NCBI GenBank assembly: GCA_028023455.1
Contig: JAQFVV010012394.1
Span: forward strand, 23,206,900-23,270,899
Direction: 5' to 3'
From: Epiperipatus broadwayi
Taxonomy: Eukaryota > Onychophora > Udeonychophora > Euonychophora > Peripatidae
DNA: 64,000 nt
Shown here: piece after piece, positions 1-11,109 of the stretch
Position numbering within the stretch: the stretch's first letter is position 1
Layout of the letters: each line of letters opens with the position of its first letter
Position numbers and translations under genes: made by a program
The notes under the pieces: model-generated
Databases searched by the model: none
Seen by the model: the letters and a program-made list of their open reading frames with translations, nothing else
What the model was told of the DNA's origin: nothing

Positions 1-1126
1 TAAAATTCGAGGTATTCAATCCTTTTTAATGCATCATTTTTGTATATTTTCACATTTTCTTCATAAATTCTCTAGTCTCAGTAGAAATTTTATTGTTCAA
101 TTGCTGCTTCTTTCTACCTTTGTTGCAGTTTTTAAAAGTGTATCAGTTATTTTCTTATTAATTTCATTCAAATCTGAATCATGTTCAAAATCTACTAATA
201 CTTGAAACTGATTTGTAAGTTTTAATTTAAATTCATTCGAATGTTTCTGAAGATTAGGAATATCAACTGTAAATATTGTTTGTGTTAATAAGTTTTGTAT
301 CTAGTTTCGCATTAGCATGTATCTTACTAATCAATGATCACTTCCTGTGTTAAATTTATTAAGACATTACAATCTTGAAATATGTATTTTCTGTTAGTCA
401 AAATATAATCCTATTCTGCTGTACCTTCATTTGGATGCTTCCATGTCCATTTCCTTGAAACATTTTTTTCAAAAAAAAAGAATTCATAATATAAAATTGT
501 TCTTTTTCTGCAAACTCCACCAAGTCTATGTCCTCTCTCATTTCTATTACCATAACCAAAATTACCTACAGAACTTTCATTTTTCATTTGTTTACCAATT
601 CTAGCATTAAAGTCTCCCATAACAATTTTAAAATGATGTTTTCTCTGATCAAAAGCCTTTTGTATATCTATATAAAAATTTTCTACTACTTCATCACTAT
701 GAGAACTTGTTGAGGCATAAACGTGAATTATCTACATTAGGGTATCTGCTATTAAATTGTATAACTAATCTTGCATCTCTGTGCAATATGCCATCAATCC
801 CCACAATGTTGTTCTTGCACTTATTATTTATAATGAATCCTATCCTCTTGTATTTCCAATATTTGTGCCTTTATAATGTCCACTTTTTAAATCAATTGTC
901 TCTTCACCTTCTAACTTCACAAAGTCAAATAATTTCACATTTAATATGACAGTTCTTCTGATTCTTGCAATCTTCCTTCACTTGGAAGGGATTTGCAGTT
1001 GTAAGTACCTAAATAAAAAGTCATCATCAAATGGCAGCCTGGGTCCTCAATCAGGGGATTCGTAGAACCCTTCGCCTTCAGCCACCACCCGCTTGGTGGT
1101 GACTTTACGGCCACCTGGGAATAAAG
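1..1126 (-). mobile_element. RTE-like LINE, endonuclease fragment (decayed)
   Basis: Read on the minus strand, this is the N-terminal apurinic-type endonuclease of a non-LTR retrotransposon. From about 1010 downwards it reads TYNCKSLPSEGRL (start of the domain), then GFIINNKCKNNIVGIDG, then GDFNARIG followed by GNFGYGNRNERGHRL, then RKWTWKHPNEGTA-QDYIL. This order is that of proteins often annotated 'craniofacial development protein 2-like'. Stops and frameshifts break it repeatedly, and no RT domain is present before the window edge at base 1. The segment 1027-1126 looks like the element's 5' leader because it directly precedes the domain. Family assignment to RTE is by motif resemblance only. 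Confidence 0.75.
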
Positions 1127-2035
1127 GCCATGATTTATTTTTGTCTATCACGATTGTATATATCTATTGGAAAAATATTTATCATTTACACATTCATTTT
1201 GTCATATCAGCCAACTTAGAAGAAAGACTATGGTGTCTTTTGATCTTAAACTTAGAGGTAAAAAGCCAAAAACTCACCACTCTGGCTAATGTGTGTTGGT
1301 GAGCAGCCCATCCATGTTTGTACACTATATGAATAATCACATAGTAATAACAGCTGCAATAACAAGAACGTATGGAATGGACATTAGGAAATTTTCCCTG
1401 CTTGGTTCCTTTAAGGCTTCCAAGAGGAATCAAATGGTCTCCTTTCAGTTAATAGCAAACTTCTTTTTGCAGCCCCTTTTCAAATATAGTTTTCAAGATA
1501 TCTTTGGATCTATAGATTTTTTTTTTAAAATGGCCCTTCAATTATGCTTGATTAATCAGTAGAGATCAAGTAAGTATCATTTACCATCTATTGTTTACTT
1601 ATGCTTACATGGATGACTCATAAGAAGATTGACATAAAATATATTATTGCTGTCAAATGCACAATAGATGGGTTGCTTTGTTTTGGTATATATTTTCTTT
1701 TGTTGAAATATTAAAGTTGCCTGCAGTCGATGACGTCTATATTTTTTGTTGGGCCTATTCAGGTAGATGGCTATTTTAGAGCTTTATGAACATTCATTTT
1801 AAGTATATAACTAGTCAGAATTTTAAACATAACATTCTGTACATGTTTGTGTAAGTTTTGTGCTCAAATGTTTTATTCTTTCTAATTCATATGGATTCAC
1901 TTTCCTTTAATATTTAAGACCAAAATTGTGACCTCTTTTTTTATATGGTTTTTATAATTGTTATTATTATGTAATAAATTCCTTGTAATATTGTAGCTAT
2001 TAATTTATTTTTCAATTTTCACATTTTATTTGTAG
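1127..2035. other. Intron sequence, no gene seen
   Basis: AT-rich sequence with short accidental ORFs on both strands and no recognisable domain. It ends in the acceptor TTTGTAG of the first host exon, so it is the 3' part of a host intron. Confidence 0.5.
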
Positions 2036-2120
2036 ATGAGTAGTGCAGAAATCTTACCAAGTCATAAAACATCTCCATTATTAGCATCCCAAAGGCAGTC
2101 TCAATCTACTAATTTAGACA
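2036..2120 (+). CDS. UBAP2L: UBAP2L/Lingerer exon 1 of 6 in window
   Basis: An 85-bp exon bounded by TTTGTAG and GTAAGTG. It encodes a polar stretch starting MSSAEILPSHKTSPLLASQ and rich in Ser and Gln, and ends in phase 1. The first ATG sits right after the acceptor and is probably internal, since the protein's UBA and RGG regions should lie upstream. The phase fits the exon at 9983 exactly (A plus GT gives Ser). Assignment rests on linkage to the downstream exons, because this low-complexity segment is not diagnostic by itself. Confidence 0.7.
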
Positions 2121-2739
2121 GTAAGTGTTTTTTTTTTTTTGTTCATATAAAATAATTTCAAGAGGAAAAAAAACAAGCCAAAGTTTTATTTAAAGTAAAT
2201 TATTGAAATAATTTATCAAAACCAAAAAAAATTTTTATCTTTATTATTTGTAATTGATATTACAAGTGAATGTCTTCAGTTTTTTTTTTTTTTTGTAGAT
2301 GTGAAATAAAAAGTACATATCATAATTTAAGCATTGATTATTTTTTGCCATACTGTGAACTTTTTTTTTTTTTTAGCTTTCTAATCTACTTTTTTTTTTT
2401 TCATTCATTGCGTGAAATTTAGCTTGACATATTAAATACTTTTTGTTTGTAAAATATGAATATAGCTTGACAATTTAGACAACTGTATTTAAAATTGTAA
2501 AGTGTTCCAATCCTCAAATGTCAGCTTCAATTGTCAAGTAAGCTTATTGGTTATAGAAACATCTCTAAAAGAATTACCAGTGTCACTTCTACTTATATTG
2601 CCAGTGTTATATATCAGAATTCTAAACCCAAGCTTGAAAGAGCAAGAAAAAAGCTTTAGAGCAAAATTTCGAACTTTTCTTTAATAAATATCAATCTAAT
2701 AAAAGTAGTAGATATTGATGAACTTGGGCTTTTGATTGA
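2121..2739. other. Intron start, T-tract-rich
   Basis: Begins with the donor GTAAGTG and holds several 10-14 base T runs (for example near 2125, 2281, 2363 and 2390). No coding or structured element is seen, although the last 200 bases may be the decayed front of the following LINE. Confidence 0.4.
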
Positions 2740-3830
2740 ACTAAATCAGAAAAGGCATGAAGGCAGATAATATAATTGAAGAGTTTCTAAAAAAATTTAG
2801 GACCTGAAGTCAAAGCATTGTCGGCAAAAATATTCAGCAACATTATTAAAACAGAAACTATTGAAAATGATGTCATAGTAGCAAAACTAGCAGTCTTAAA
2901 GTTAAATAAACCTAGTAGCAATTGAAAAAGTAGCTATCCTGAGTATTATTGTGTCTTTCCAACAAACTATGTAAAAGTATTATATTAACTAGAATCCTGC
3001 CATTATTGAGAGTCTTCTGCCTATAAAGCAAACTGTATTTATACCGGAAAGAAGCTGCTGAGAACAAGGGTTTGTTATCTATAACAACTAAATGAGCCTT
3101 TTTAATAAATTTAAAAGTCTGGATGTCTTAATTCTATTTGGAAAAAAATGCTCTTCTAAAAGTTTTTAAAATTCTTAAATGAAGCTATTAATTTATTTGA
3201 TACAAAATAATAATCATAATCACATGCAAAAATTTTCAGAATGAATTATCACAGCATTCAATTCTTATATCTGATTTATTTGATATATTCATTCATGCTG
3301 GCATTGTTGCTTTGTTTTCGCAAAAATGATCATTTTCAGAAACAGAAAATTATTTTAATAAGAACATGTAAAATTTGGGAATCTTTTTCAAAGACTGGTA
3401 TCTTATTCCCAATCCAACAAAAAAGATCATTTGTTAAACTTTTTAATAACAGCGAAGCATATTGTAATCTGAACATAATCTTTTGCAATAAAGACTGAAA
3501 CATAATTCTACTCATCTGATTTGGGAGTAATCTTGAATGTAGTCTAATTTATATTTCTTAATGATCTAAGATGGGATGGAAATATATAGGAATAATCTCC
3601 TTAAAAAAACTGATTTCTGCTGCTTGGAATTATGATGCAATTACTTGTTTAGCACTAGCATATTCTTTTGGTGAATCCTATGTCCCTGATTGGAGGAAAA
3701 ATACCCAAACTAAACTTCTAGATATTCAGTTAAATATTACCATAAGAAACTTTACTGGCACACTAAAATCTCTTTATTTGCAGTATTTTCCTGTTTTCAT
3801 ATATTCATCTGTTAATAGAAGTTAGTTAAA
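2740..3830 (+). mobile_element. Jockey-like LINE reverse transcriptase, heavily decayed
   Basis: Translation in shifting frames recovers an RT palm and C-terminal tail. Around 2990-3080 it reads NWNPAIIESLLPIKQ then FIPERSC-EQGFVI, matching the finger motif in which an LLPI-QAGFRPGRSC core precedes the catalytic block. At 3330-3480 it reads SFSKTGILFPIQQKRSFVKL then FNNSEA. At 3620-3820 it reads YDAITCLALAYSFGESYVPDW, TKLLDIQLN and GTLKSLYLQYFPVF, which corresponds to the post-RT region of Jockey-type elements (AxALVYSxAEYCAPVW, TKLVDxQLN, GTLKxTPLQWLPVL). Catalytic aspartates are not recoverable. It is a dead, old copy lying sense to the host gene. Confidence 0.65.
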
Positions 3831-4373
3831 AGAAAATTAATAAAAAAGCTTTTAATTAGATCAGACTTACTGATGACTCAAGGTATAGTTCCATCATCAA
3901 AAGATTTAATAAAGCCACTAGTGGAATCTCTATACGTTCTTATATAGTATTTTTTTAATAATTAAGTTGACTAAAAAGAAAATATTTGTTGAATAAAGTA
4001 ATCCCCAAATAAATGTAATTGATTTGTTCTAGAAGTTTAATTTTACAGTTTAGTGATAAAAAAATAATTTGAAAGTAAATGTCATCAATTTTATTGCCAT
4101 TCTATTTTTATTTTTAGTTATGATAATATTTATTTTTAATAGTTTTGGTTTCATCAGTTTAAATTTCTTTATTCATAATTTTCTTTATTTTTTTAAAAAA
4201 TAAAAATATCACGTTATTAACATTGTGAGCAAAACGATGCTGCATTTTGTCCAAAATTATATTTCTCTAGAAAGAATTTTATAAGTGGATAAAAATAATA
4301 TAATAGGGAATATTTGTTTAGCAATTAACAGTTTCATGGTTGTACTTCTAAATTATTTTATTATTAAGTAGTT
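3831..4373. other. Intron sequence, nothing recognised
   Basis: AT-rich sequence without coding or repeat structure that I can identify. Confidence 0.4.
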
Positions 4374-4578
4374 AATCTGTATAGAAATATACATGATAAT
4401 TCTTAAGGGATCGTTTCAATTAAAAAATCTGTATAGAAATATACATGATAATTCTTAAGGGATCGTTTCAATTAAAAATCTGTATAGAAATATACATGAT
4501 AATTCTTAAGGGATCGTTTCAATTAAAAATCTGTATAGAAATATACATGATAATTCTTAAGGGATCGTTTCAATTAAA
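4374..4578. repeat. 51-bp minisatellite, 4 copies
   Basis: Four nearly identical head-to-tail units start at 4374, 4426, 4477 and 4528. The first is 52 bp (one extra A) and the others 51 bp. Each unit runs from AATCTGTATAGAAATATACA through TTAAGGGATCG to an A-rich end. The units are almost without mismatch, so the expansion is recent compared with the decayed surroundings. Each unit holds the small inverted repeat GTATA-GAAA-TATAC. Confidence 0.95.
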
Positions 4579-5862
4579 AATGTAATCATGAGTAACAAAA
4601 TATTTATTCAAATAATAATATTTCATTTGTTTTTTCAATATTCACATTTTTAAAAACCTATCCTTTACAATATTTGACATTTAAAAAAAAAGCAAATCTT
4701 TGTACTATAAATAGATATCACATTAATACCTAAATACACAAACATTACTAACACACACTTCTATATATTTTAAAAAGTGCAAATGCAATCTGACAATTTT
4801 GACCTTCTGACATTAGTCTTTAGATCTAAAAATAAACTTGTAAATAATAGTTAAATTTATATATATATAATATTTTAAAACTCTTTAGTAACAAAATAAA
4901 ACAACAGAAATTATTTTAAATGCATGATCTTTAATAAAGATTATTAGCATTTACTATTTGTAAAATCAAAAATAAGAACTAGTCCTGAATTATGAATTTT
5001 TCCATGGTAGATTATACATTTTCCAAAACTCATTGATAAAAAAACCAATTGTGGCAGATATGAGAACGAACAACAAGGAAATGAATATGGGAAGAATTGT
5101 TTTACCTTCTAGATGCTTTTTATATAAAGTGAGGAGTATACATTAAAGAATTATAAGGAAAGAGATTGCAGTTATCCATTTAAAATATCACTATGCTGTT
5201 CTAAAGTCTCTACAAAATAAAAATAATTTAAAAACTAAATGGTAAAATTTAATATTACATCTAAATCTATATAAAATTTCAGGTATTTGACAGAAAAAAA
5301 TGATTTTCAATTAAATGTTAAGATAATCTGTAGTACACTATTAATAGATAAAAATATTTAATCAAATATTTTTTTATATATTCGTAATTTACAATAAATA
5401 TTTCTAATATACATGTCTTCAAAATACCACAGATTCAGTACCTCGTGGTTGAAAAAAATATTGCATCAATAAAATAAATAGGAATGTAAATTGAACAGTA
5501 TGAGTAATATCATAAATTATTTTGTCTACCTTTTTTTTTTTATTTCATGCAATCAGACTTGCTTGAAAGCATTTGCATTTATGATAACATTGCTATGGAT
5601 TATCAAGTCTATATTTGTTTAAAATGACTTCAGAGCATAAAGCTAATAAAATAAATTCTGCCTAACATATGACAAGTAATAAAGTGCTCCATTTGTCTGG
5701 TAAAATGGATTTATTACTTTTATATAAGTGAGTGTGTTCTGCAGGATTTATTACAATATTGCCTTTTTCATAACTAATTATTCCATTTTTGTGTGTAATA
5801 GATAAACTTACTTGACAAATTTAGTTTTAGCTAGTGCTAAATTTATTTTAAATAATAATCAC
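4579..5862. other. Intron sequence, nothing recognised
   Basis: AT-rich tract with no domain, RNA gene or clear repeat. Confidence 0.4.
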
Positions 5863-6356
5863 TATAGATATAATAAACACCCCCATACTTCCCCATTCTT
5901 TTCAAATTCATATATTGTAAAGATACAATAAAAGACAAATGACCCCCAAGATGCATTTCGTGCTAAACCAGCATTTATCACTTGGCCCAGGTTACCATCT
6001 CATATATAGCTATTATATGAAGAGTATTTATCTAGAGTAAATTGTTACATTTTCATTTACCATTGTCAAACTCCCTCCATTCTCAACTTTGACATGAATT
6101 TGAAAAGAATGGGGAAGTATGGAGTTGTTTATTATATCTATAAAGATATTATACATGGGGAAAGAGAAAGGTGAATAACTGTGTGTGTATAAAACTTGAA
6201 AAATCAGATATATTAATTTTTAACTGAGGTTTAAAGTTTATATCTGTGCTAGTTTCGAAAATGATTAGTAATAATCATTATTATGTTTATCTGAAATGGA
6301 TGTCGTCAAAGTTGAGAGTGGACGGAGTTTGACAATGGCAAATGAAAATGTAACAA
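5863..6356. repeat. Interleaved inverted repeats (A-B-A'-B')
   Basis: Two inverted-repeat pairs interlock. Pair A: 5863-5910 (containing CATACTTCCCCATTCTTTTC) against 6095-6142. Pair B: 6041-6093 (containing TTTACCATTGTCAAACTCCC) against 6304-6356. Each arm is about 50 bp with few mismatches. The segment between A and B holds a decayed hammerhead-like unit (5925-6003). It could be two foldback elements, one inserted into the other, or one element rearranged. As RNA, only one of the two helices could form easily at a time unless a pseudoknot forms. Confidence 0.85.
5925..6003 (-). ncRNA. Hammerhead ribozyme relic
   Basis: On the minus strand this aligns with the hammerhead unit of the 35-44 kb foldback family. 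The stem-II hairpin (TGCTGGTTTAGCA) followed by CGAAA is kept. The CTGATGA core has decayed to GTGATAA and stem III is lost. It is not expected to cleave. Confidence 0.5.
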
Positions 6357-6616
6357 TAATCATTATCTAAATCATAAATGATTTTAGACCAGATATGACC
6401 AATCATTGACTCTTGTCAAATCTAATGCATTGTGAATCTAAATTTTAGTAATAAAAATAAAAAATTAAATCCAATTCTTATAAAGTAATATTATAATTAA
6501 AAATTAATAGCAAAAATTTAAATTCAGTAAGTGATATTGAAAAAAGATTCTTATTCCAGTGTTCATTCTGTAAAATATAGTTATCACTTTTCTAATTTAA
6601 AATGAGGCCATAATAG

Positions 6617-6712
6617 TTTTTTTTTTTTTTTTCATGTGTCATAGCATCAGCCAGGAAGCAAACCCACTAAACCGGGACAACTGCTTGTAAAGCAGCTGTC
6701 GCTGACTTCTCG
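6617..6712 (-). mobile_element. tRNA-Val-related SINE copy 1
   Basis: Minus-strand sequence with a 7-bp anticodon-type stem (CAGCTGC / GCAGTTG) around the loop TTTACAA (anticodon position UAC), then a B-box-like GGGTTTGCTTCC, then CTGATGCTATGACACATGA and an A tail (T run at 6617-6632). The copy at 55510-55612 shares the whole body, including the tail TGACACATGA. The anticodon arm and T arm resemble tRNA-Val(UAC). No intact acceptor stem exists, so this is a SINE and not a tRNA gene. Confidence 0.75.
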
Positions 6713-8036
6713 AATGTTCAAATTTATTATCAGCCTTGCAGTTTTTGTTCTTTATGAAAATTATTTTCATGAAATTGATAAAAAAACAAAATAAAGTTAC
6801 AAATTGTTTGATTCAGATTTGGAAAATGTTCCACAGCTTTTATTTACAAACAACCTCAAAAAGTTCATTAAGGAAGTCATACTGAAATTCTAAATTTTTT
6901 CCATAATATTATATTATGTGGAGATAGTAGTACTAAACATTATTTATAAATATATTATATTTTATACAAAACTTGCATAATAGCACAAAAGTTGTGTAAT
7001 GCACATGAACTCATGCATATAATATTGGCTATTATAAAATATTAGTCAGCTCTGTTCTGAATTCTTTAATAGCCTTTTGTTTGAAATAAATTTAGTGATA
7101 ATTTACAGACATTGTATTTTTTCTAATTTACAAAAACTATTTTTTAGCTATTGCTTATTTTATTTCAAACAGCAATACATTTATAAATTCACAAATGTTT
7201 CTAAATCATTAACCAACCATGTTTTTGAAATAAATATAATGATAAAAATAATTCCTAGAGATGTAAAGCTCTTTATAATTTCAAGGGAATAGAAAAAATA
7301 AACAATGGAAACAGAAAAATGATGGAATAGAATCCTATTAATAATTCAGTGAAGTACATGTAAAATATGATTCACATTTTGTTATTTAAAACATTTAACT
7401 ATTATTTTCAAAAAGTATATGTTTAAATTTATAATAAATCACATTAATATTAGTTATTGACATTTATTTCTGTTGAATTGTACTTGTGGCTGATTGGAGG
7501 AATGGAGGGGGGGTGGGTTTTTTTTTCTAAGTAAATATTTTTTGAAGTTCCTAGATGTAAAAGAAATTTGAAAGGAATTTATTAATAATGAAATCATGAA
7601 AATGTTTTTGGACAATAGTAAGATTATTATGAAAATTTTATTATTGGAACATTCAGTAATGAATAAACAAATCATGTGTGTGTATATATATAATAGAAAC
7701 AAAATTGATAAATCTTTCATAAGCTGGCAGCATACAGATATATATCTACATTTTCATTATCAGAAAAATTTTAAGAATAAAGTAGTTCAGCAATCTATTT
7801 ATTCTTGTAACTTCAGATTTTATTATGGCTAGATTTTCTGACAAATGTTGGGATTAGAAATGAAAATCAAACCAGATATAAACCCAACATATAATCACTT
7901 AAACAAAAGTAAGAGATAATAACATTTTTAACAATCCTTATGATTAATCAATAGAAGTTAATTAATTTTAACTATTTAACAAATCCAGTATTAAATATGT
8001 AATAGAAATAAAAGCAGACAATTTTTCATGAATTAT
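6713..8036. other. Intron sequence, nothing recognised
   Basis: AT-rich. A G-rich patch (GGAGGGGGGGTGGGTTTTTTTT near 7505) stands out in composition only. The ORFs here are short, uninformative and overlap on both strands. Confidence 0.4.
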
Positions 8037-8496
8037 CAGTATAAATCCATATACTCATTGTCTTTGTCATAAAAGCGCTAAGAATAAAGTGTCAGTTTAT
8101 CCCTAGAGCCTCAAATTTTATAAAATCTGGATTTTTTTTTTTATTCTTAGAGTTTTGTTGTTTTTTTTTTGTCAAAAAAATGTGTATATACATTTATATT
8201 TCATTTTTATTACATAAATTTAATGTTATATTTATTAAATATTTACAGTTAAATGACTATTGATTAAGCAGAAATTTGATTAAAAATGAGATTCTGCCTT
8301 ATTACCTATGTTTAATTGATTATGAGTTCAAATTAATAATGTCTAGTTTATATTTGATTTGATTTTGAATTTGTCTCTTAATCTGAACTTTTGTCAGAAA
8401 ATCCAGTCTTAATGAAATCTAATCTGAAGCTCTAGGAATAAAGAGACTACTAGACCACTTTATTCTTTTGTTTTTTGATAATACGAATTTATACTG
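8037..8496. mobile_element. Foldback MITE, about 460 bp
   Basis: The two ends are long imperfect inverted repeats. Left arm: CAGTATAAATCCATA at 8037, then AAGAATAAAGT, TATCCCTAGAGCCTCA and AAATCTGGATTTT. Right arm in reverse complement: CAGTATAAATTCGTA, AAGAATAAAGT, TATTCCTAGAGCTTCA and AGACTGGATTTT, ending at 8496. The spacer has no coding capacity. This is typical of a non-autonomous DNA transposon. The superfamily cannot be told, as no clear target duplication is visible. Confidence 0.7.
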
Positions 8497-9651
8497 ACAG
8501 CTCACAGAAGACATTTCTGTCATATATAAATTTTAACATATATACAAAAACTATTGTATGGGCATTTCAAATTTTAAAAAAAATATCCACATGGAACATA
8601 GTCAAGTTCTAATTTGCATCTGTAAATTGGCCAAAAAATGTATCTAACAAAATAATATATATTTCTATTCTGCTGATTTTAAGACTTAAAAAAAAAAAAC
8701 AAATGATGGATACAAAAAAAGCACTCTATATGCAATAAAGAAAAATAGAGAATTACCATCTGCAGATTAGGATGGCAGTTTTACTCTATATTTATTTGAT
8801 CTACTCTATATTTGTTTTTAATTTAATGTGGGTGAACATAAAAGTGTAGTGCAGCAACTTTAGTTCATATTATTAAATAATTTCAATAAAGTTTATAAAA
8901 CTGTGTTCGTTATTGGAAAAAGTCAAGATCATAGAGTATATTTTGGGTCTATAATTTGGCATGCATTTTATTAAAAAAAAGAAATCTAATAATTTATTGA
9001 TTGGGAGATATATGGCATTTATTTAATTACTGGAAGTGACAAGTGCAATTCATGGATCTTAAATTAAGAGCACCTCGGCTAAATAGTCTTTTGGGCAGAC
9101 CTTTAAAAATATCTTTGGTCAGGAAACTGCAAACATACATATAAAATTATAGAATCTTCAAAAAATATATTTAAAAAGAAAACATTGCCAAATTTACTGG
9201 AACAACTTAAGAGTTTGGAAGTAGTTTTATTCATTTTCTGAAAGATATTAATAGAATTTTACACCATAGGTGTTAATATTACATTCAGGATTTAAAATTA
9301 ATATTCTTTATACTTCCACGATTAACTTACAATTCTCAGAATTTCATTTTATTAAAAAATTCAAAAAGTATGTACCAATCAATTTTTGAAAAATAATTTT
9401 AAGATATCATCATTAAAACTTGTTTTAATTCTTAACAATGTAGATTTTTTTTTTTTTTTACATGTATTTATAAGTAGCATTTTTGTTATTATAGTTTTTG
9501 TTTATTTTTATATATTAAATTCAATAAATTGAAAACAAAAATGAAATTTTGAAAATATAAAATAATTTGTTTAAAAAAAAAATAATTGTAACTTGCAGAT
9601 GTAAAAATTGAAAATGTAACTGATTTATCACACAGAAAATATTCCATTATA
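8497..9651. other. Intron sequence, nothing recognised
   Basis: AT-rich tract without identifiable features. Confidence 0.4.
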
Positions 9652-9982
9652 TTTCAATGAGTATATATATAAAACATTATAGATTATTTAATTTATAAAC
9701 TGATTCAGTCATTTAATAATAAATCAATAAGAAAACTGTAATGATAGCCTTTTTTTTTTTTATTAATTCAACTTTTATATTTGATTATATATATATAAAT
9801 AAATTTAAAGTTTTTCAGACTTATAGATATCAACTTTGGAATATAACAAGATATCTTTCATGTAATAATCTACATAAAATTTCATTGCAGCTGAAATTTT
9901 ATCTAGATTATTGCATGGAAAAAAAATCTTATATTTCAATGTTTGTATATAAAACATTATTGATTATATAATTTATGAACAG
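9652..9982 (+). repeat. Duplicated 3' splice-site region
   Basis: The last 50 bases of the intron (ATTTCAATG, then TATATAAAACATTATTGATT, then AATTTATGAACAG) have a diverged direct copy about 277 bp upstream (9654-9710: ATTTCAATGAG, TATATAAAACATTATAGATT, AATTTATAAACTGATTCAG). The upstream copy also ends in a CAG. This looks like a local tandem duplication that left a decoy acceptor. Confidence 0.7.
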
Positions 9983-10527
9983 GTTCTTTGTCTAACAAAT
10001 CAGATAATTCACTTAACTCATTTGCTTCTCATCAAGCGTCTCATACAGCTGGTTATCAGTCTACTTACCAAAGCCATAAACCAAGTACATTAAATTCCAC
10101 ACATCAGTCAACTATAACTACAGCTTCTTATACCCATCCAACTGTTAGCATATCAGCTCATCAGACTGGATTATCACATGTACCTCAGAATCAATCTCAA
10201 GTTATTTATGGTCCTCAGTCAACGTTTGGTGTGCATGCAAATCAAGTTTCAACAACAGGTTATTCCTCACAAAGTTCTCATGCACAAGTAGCGTCAAATT
10301 ATCAATCTCAGTCAGCTTATCAAAGTCAGGCTAGCTATACAAGTCAGCAAAACAGTGGAAGTGTTTATTCTTCTTCCCATTCAGCAGGCAGTCAAGCACA
10401 GCCTAATTTTGGTTCACAGCCTAGTTATACAAGTAGTCATAGTTTACACACATCTCCTATTTCAGCGAATAAATTAAATAATAGTGTAAAAGATTCTTCT
10501 CTTGACACCCATACCTCTTCAAATCAG
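9983..10527 (+). CDS. UBAP2L: UBAP2L/Lingerer exon 2 of 6 (Ser/Gln-rich)
   Basis: A 545-bp exon between acceptor GAACAG and donor CAG|GTACA. It opens in phase 1 (completing a Ser codon) and closes in phase 0. It encodes about 181 residues almost wholly of Ser, Gln, Thr, Tyr, His and Asn, for example AGYQSTYQSHKPS and SYTSQQNSGSVYSSSH. This is the disordered prion-like stretch that in UBAP2L/Lingerer precedes the conserved C-terminal block; the family acts in stress-granule assembly with G3BP/Rasputin, Caprin and FMRP. No Met is needed at its start because the exon is internal. Low complexity alone is weak evidence, but frame and spacing to the next exon (80-bp intron) are consistent. Confidence 0.88.
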
Positions 10528-10607
10528 GTACATTTTCATTTTTATTCATTTTAAAATATTACTGTTTGGAAACATAAATACTATTTAAGTGTTTAACTTT
10601 ATTTTAG

Positions 10608-10761
10608 CATACATATGATCATACAACGAATAGTTCCTCAAATTTAACTTCAACACTGACAACAGCCAACACAACAGCAGCTGTCAGTGTTTCCTCAGGT
10701 CTTGGACTTACTGCACCAGCCACAACAATGACCGTATCGGGAACAAAATCTCTTTCTGCAA
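10608..10761 (+). CDS. UBAP2L: UBAP2L/Lingerer exon 3 of 6
   Basis: A 154-bp exon after the 80-bp intron 10528-10607 (GTACAT...TTTTAG), ending A|GTAAGT in phase 1. It encodes a Ser/Thr/Ala-rich stretch with SNLTSTLTTANTTAAVSVSS and GLGLTAPATTMTVSGTKSLS. Vertebrate UBAP2L has the same kind of Ser/Thr-Gly-Leu run directly before its KAPPNLPPGVP motif, and here that motif opens the next exon. The exon is followed by a 24.4-kb intron that holds most of the transposons in the window. Confidence 0.9.
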
Positions 10762-11109
10762 GTAAGTAATATGCAAACATTCTTATATTACTTATTTTAA
10801 CTGTTATATCGTGTAAGATGTTCTTAGAGTGCTTGTATAAATAGTTAAATTTTAGAATTTTTTTCAATTATTAATCTCAGTTTAATATGGTAATAGATCC
10901 ATTGTTTATGTGTAGATTATTGATATATGTACTATTTTTATTTTAATTACTATCCATATAGCTACTAAGTTTTAGGAATAAAATGAAATGAATTTCATAA
11001 AATGTAGCATCACTTTCTGAGGTAATGAAGATGGCGAGCATATTGGTAGATATGTTGTTTGCATCTTTTGCTTTTTTAAAAAAACATTCAATTTTTTTTT
11101 TTTCTTATT
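10762..11109. other. Intron start, nothing recognised
   Basis: Donor GTAAGTAAT followed by AT-rich sequence. The short minus-strand ORF across 10619-10867 is the shadow of the exon. Confidence 0.5.

Noticed and set aside
4374-4578. Possible CRISPR-like array
   Set aside because: The whole 51-bp unit repeats without unique spacers, in a eukaryotic intron; it is a minisatellite.
7454-7832. Small overlapping ORFs on both strands
   Set aside because: No domain, low complexity and mutual overlap; consistent with chance in AT-rich sequence.
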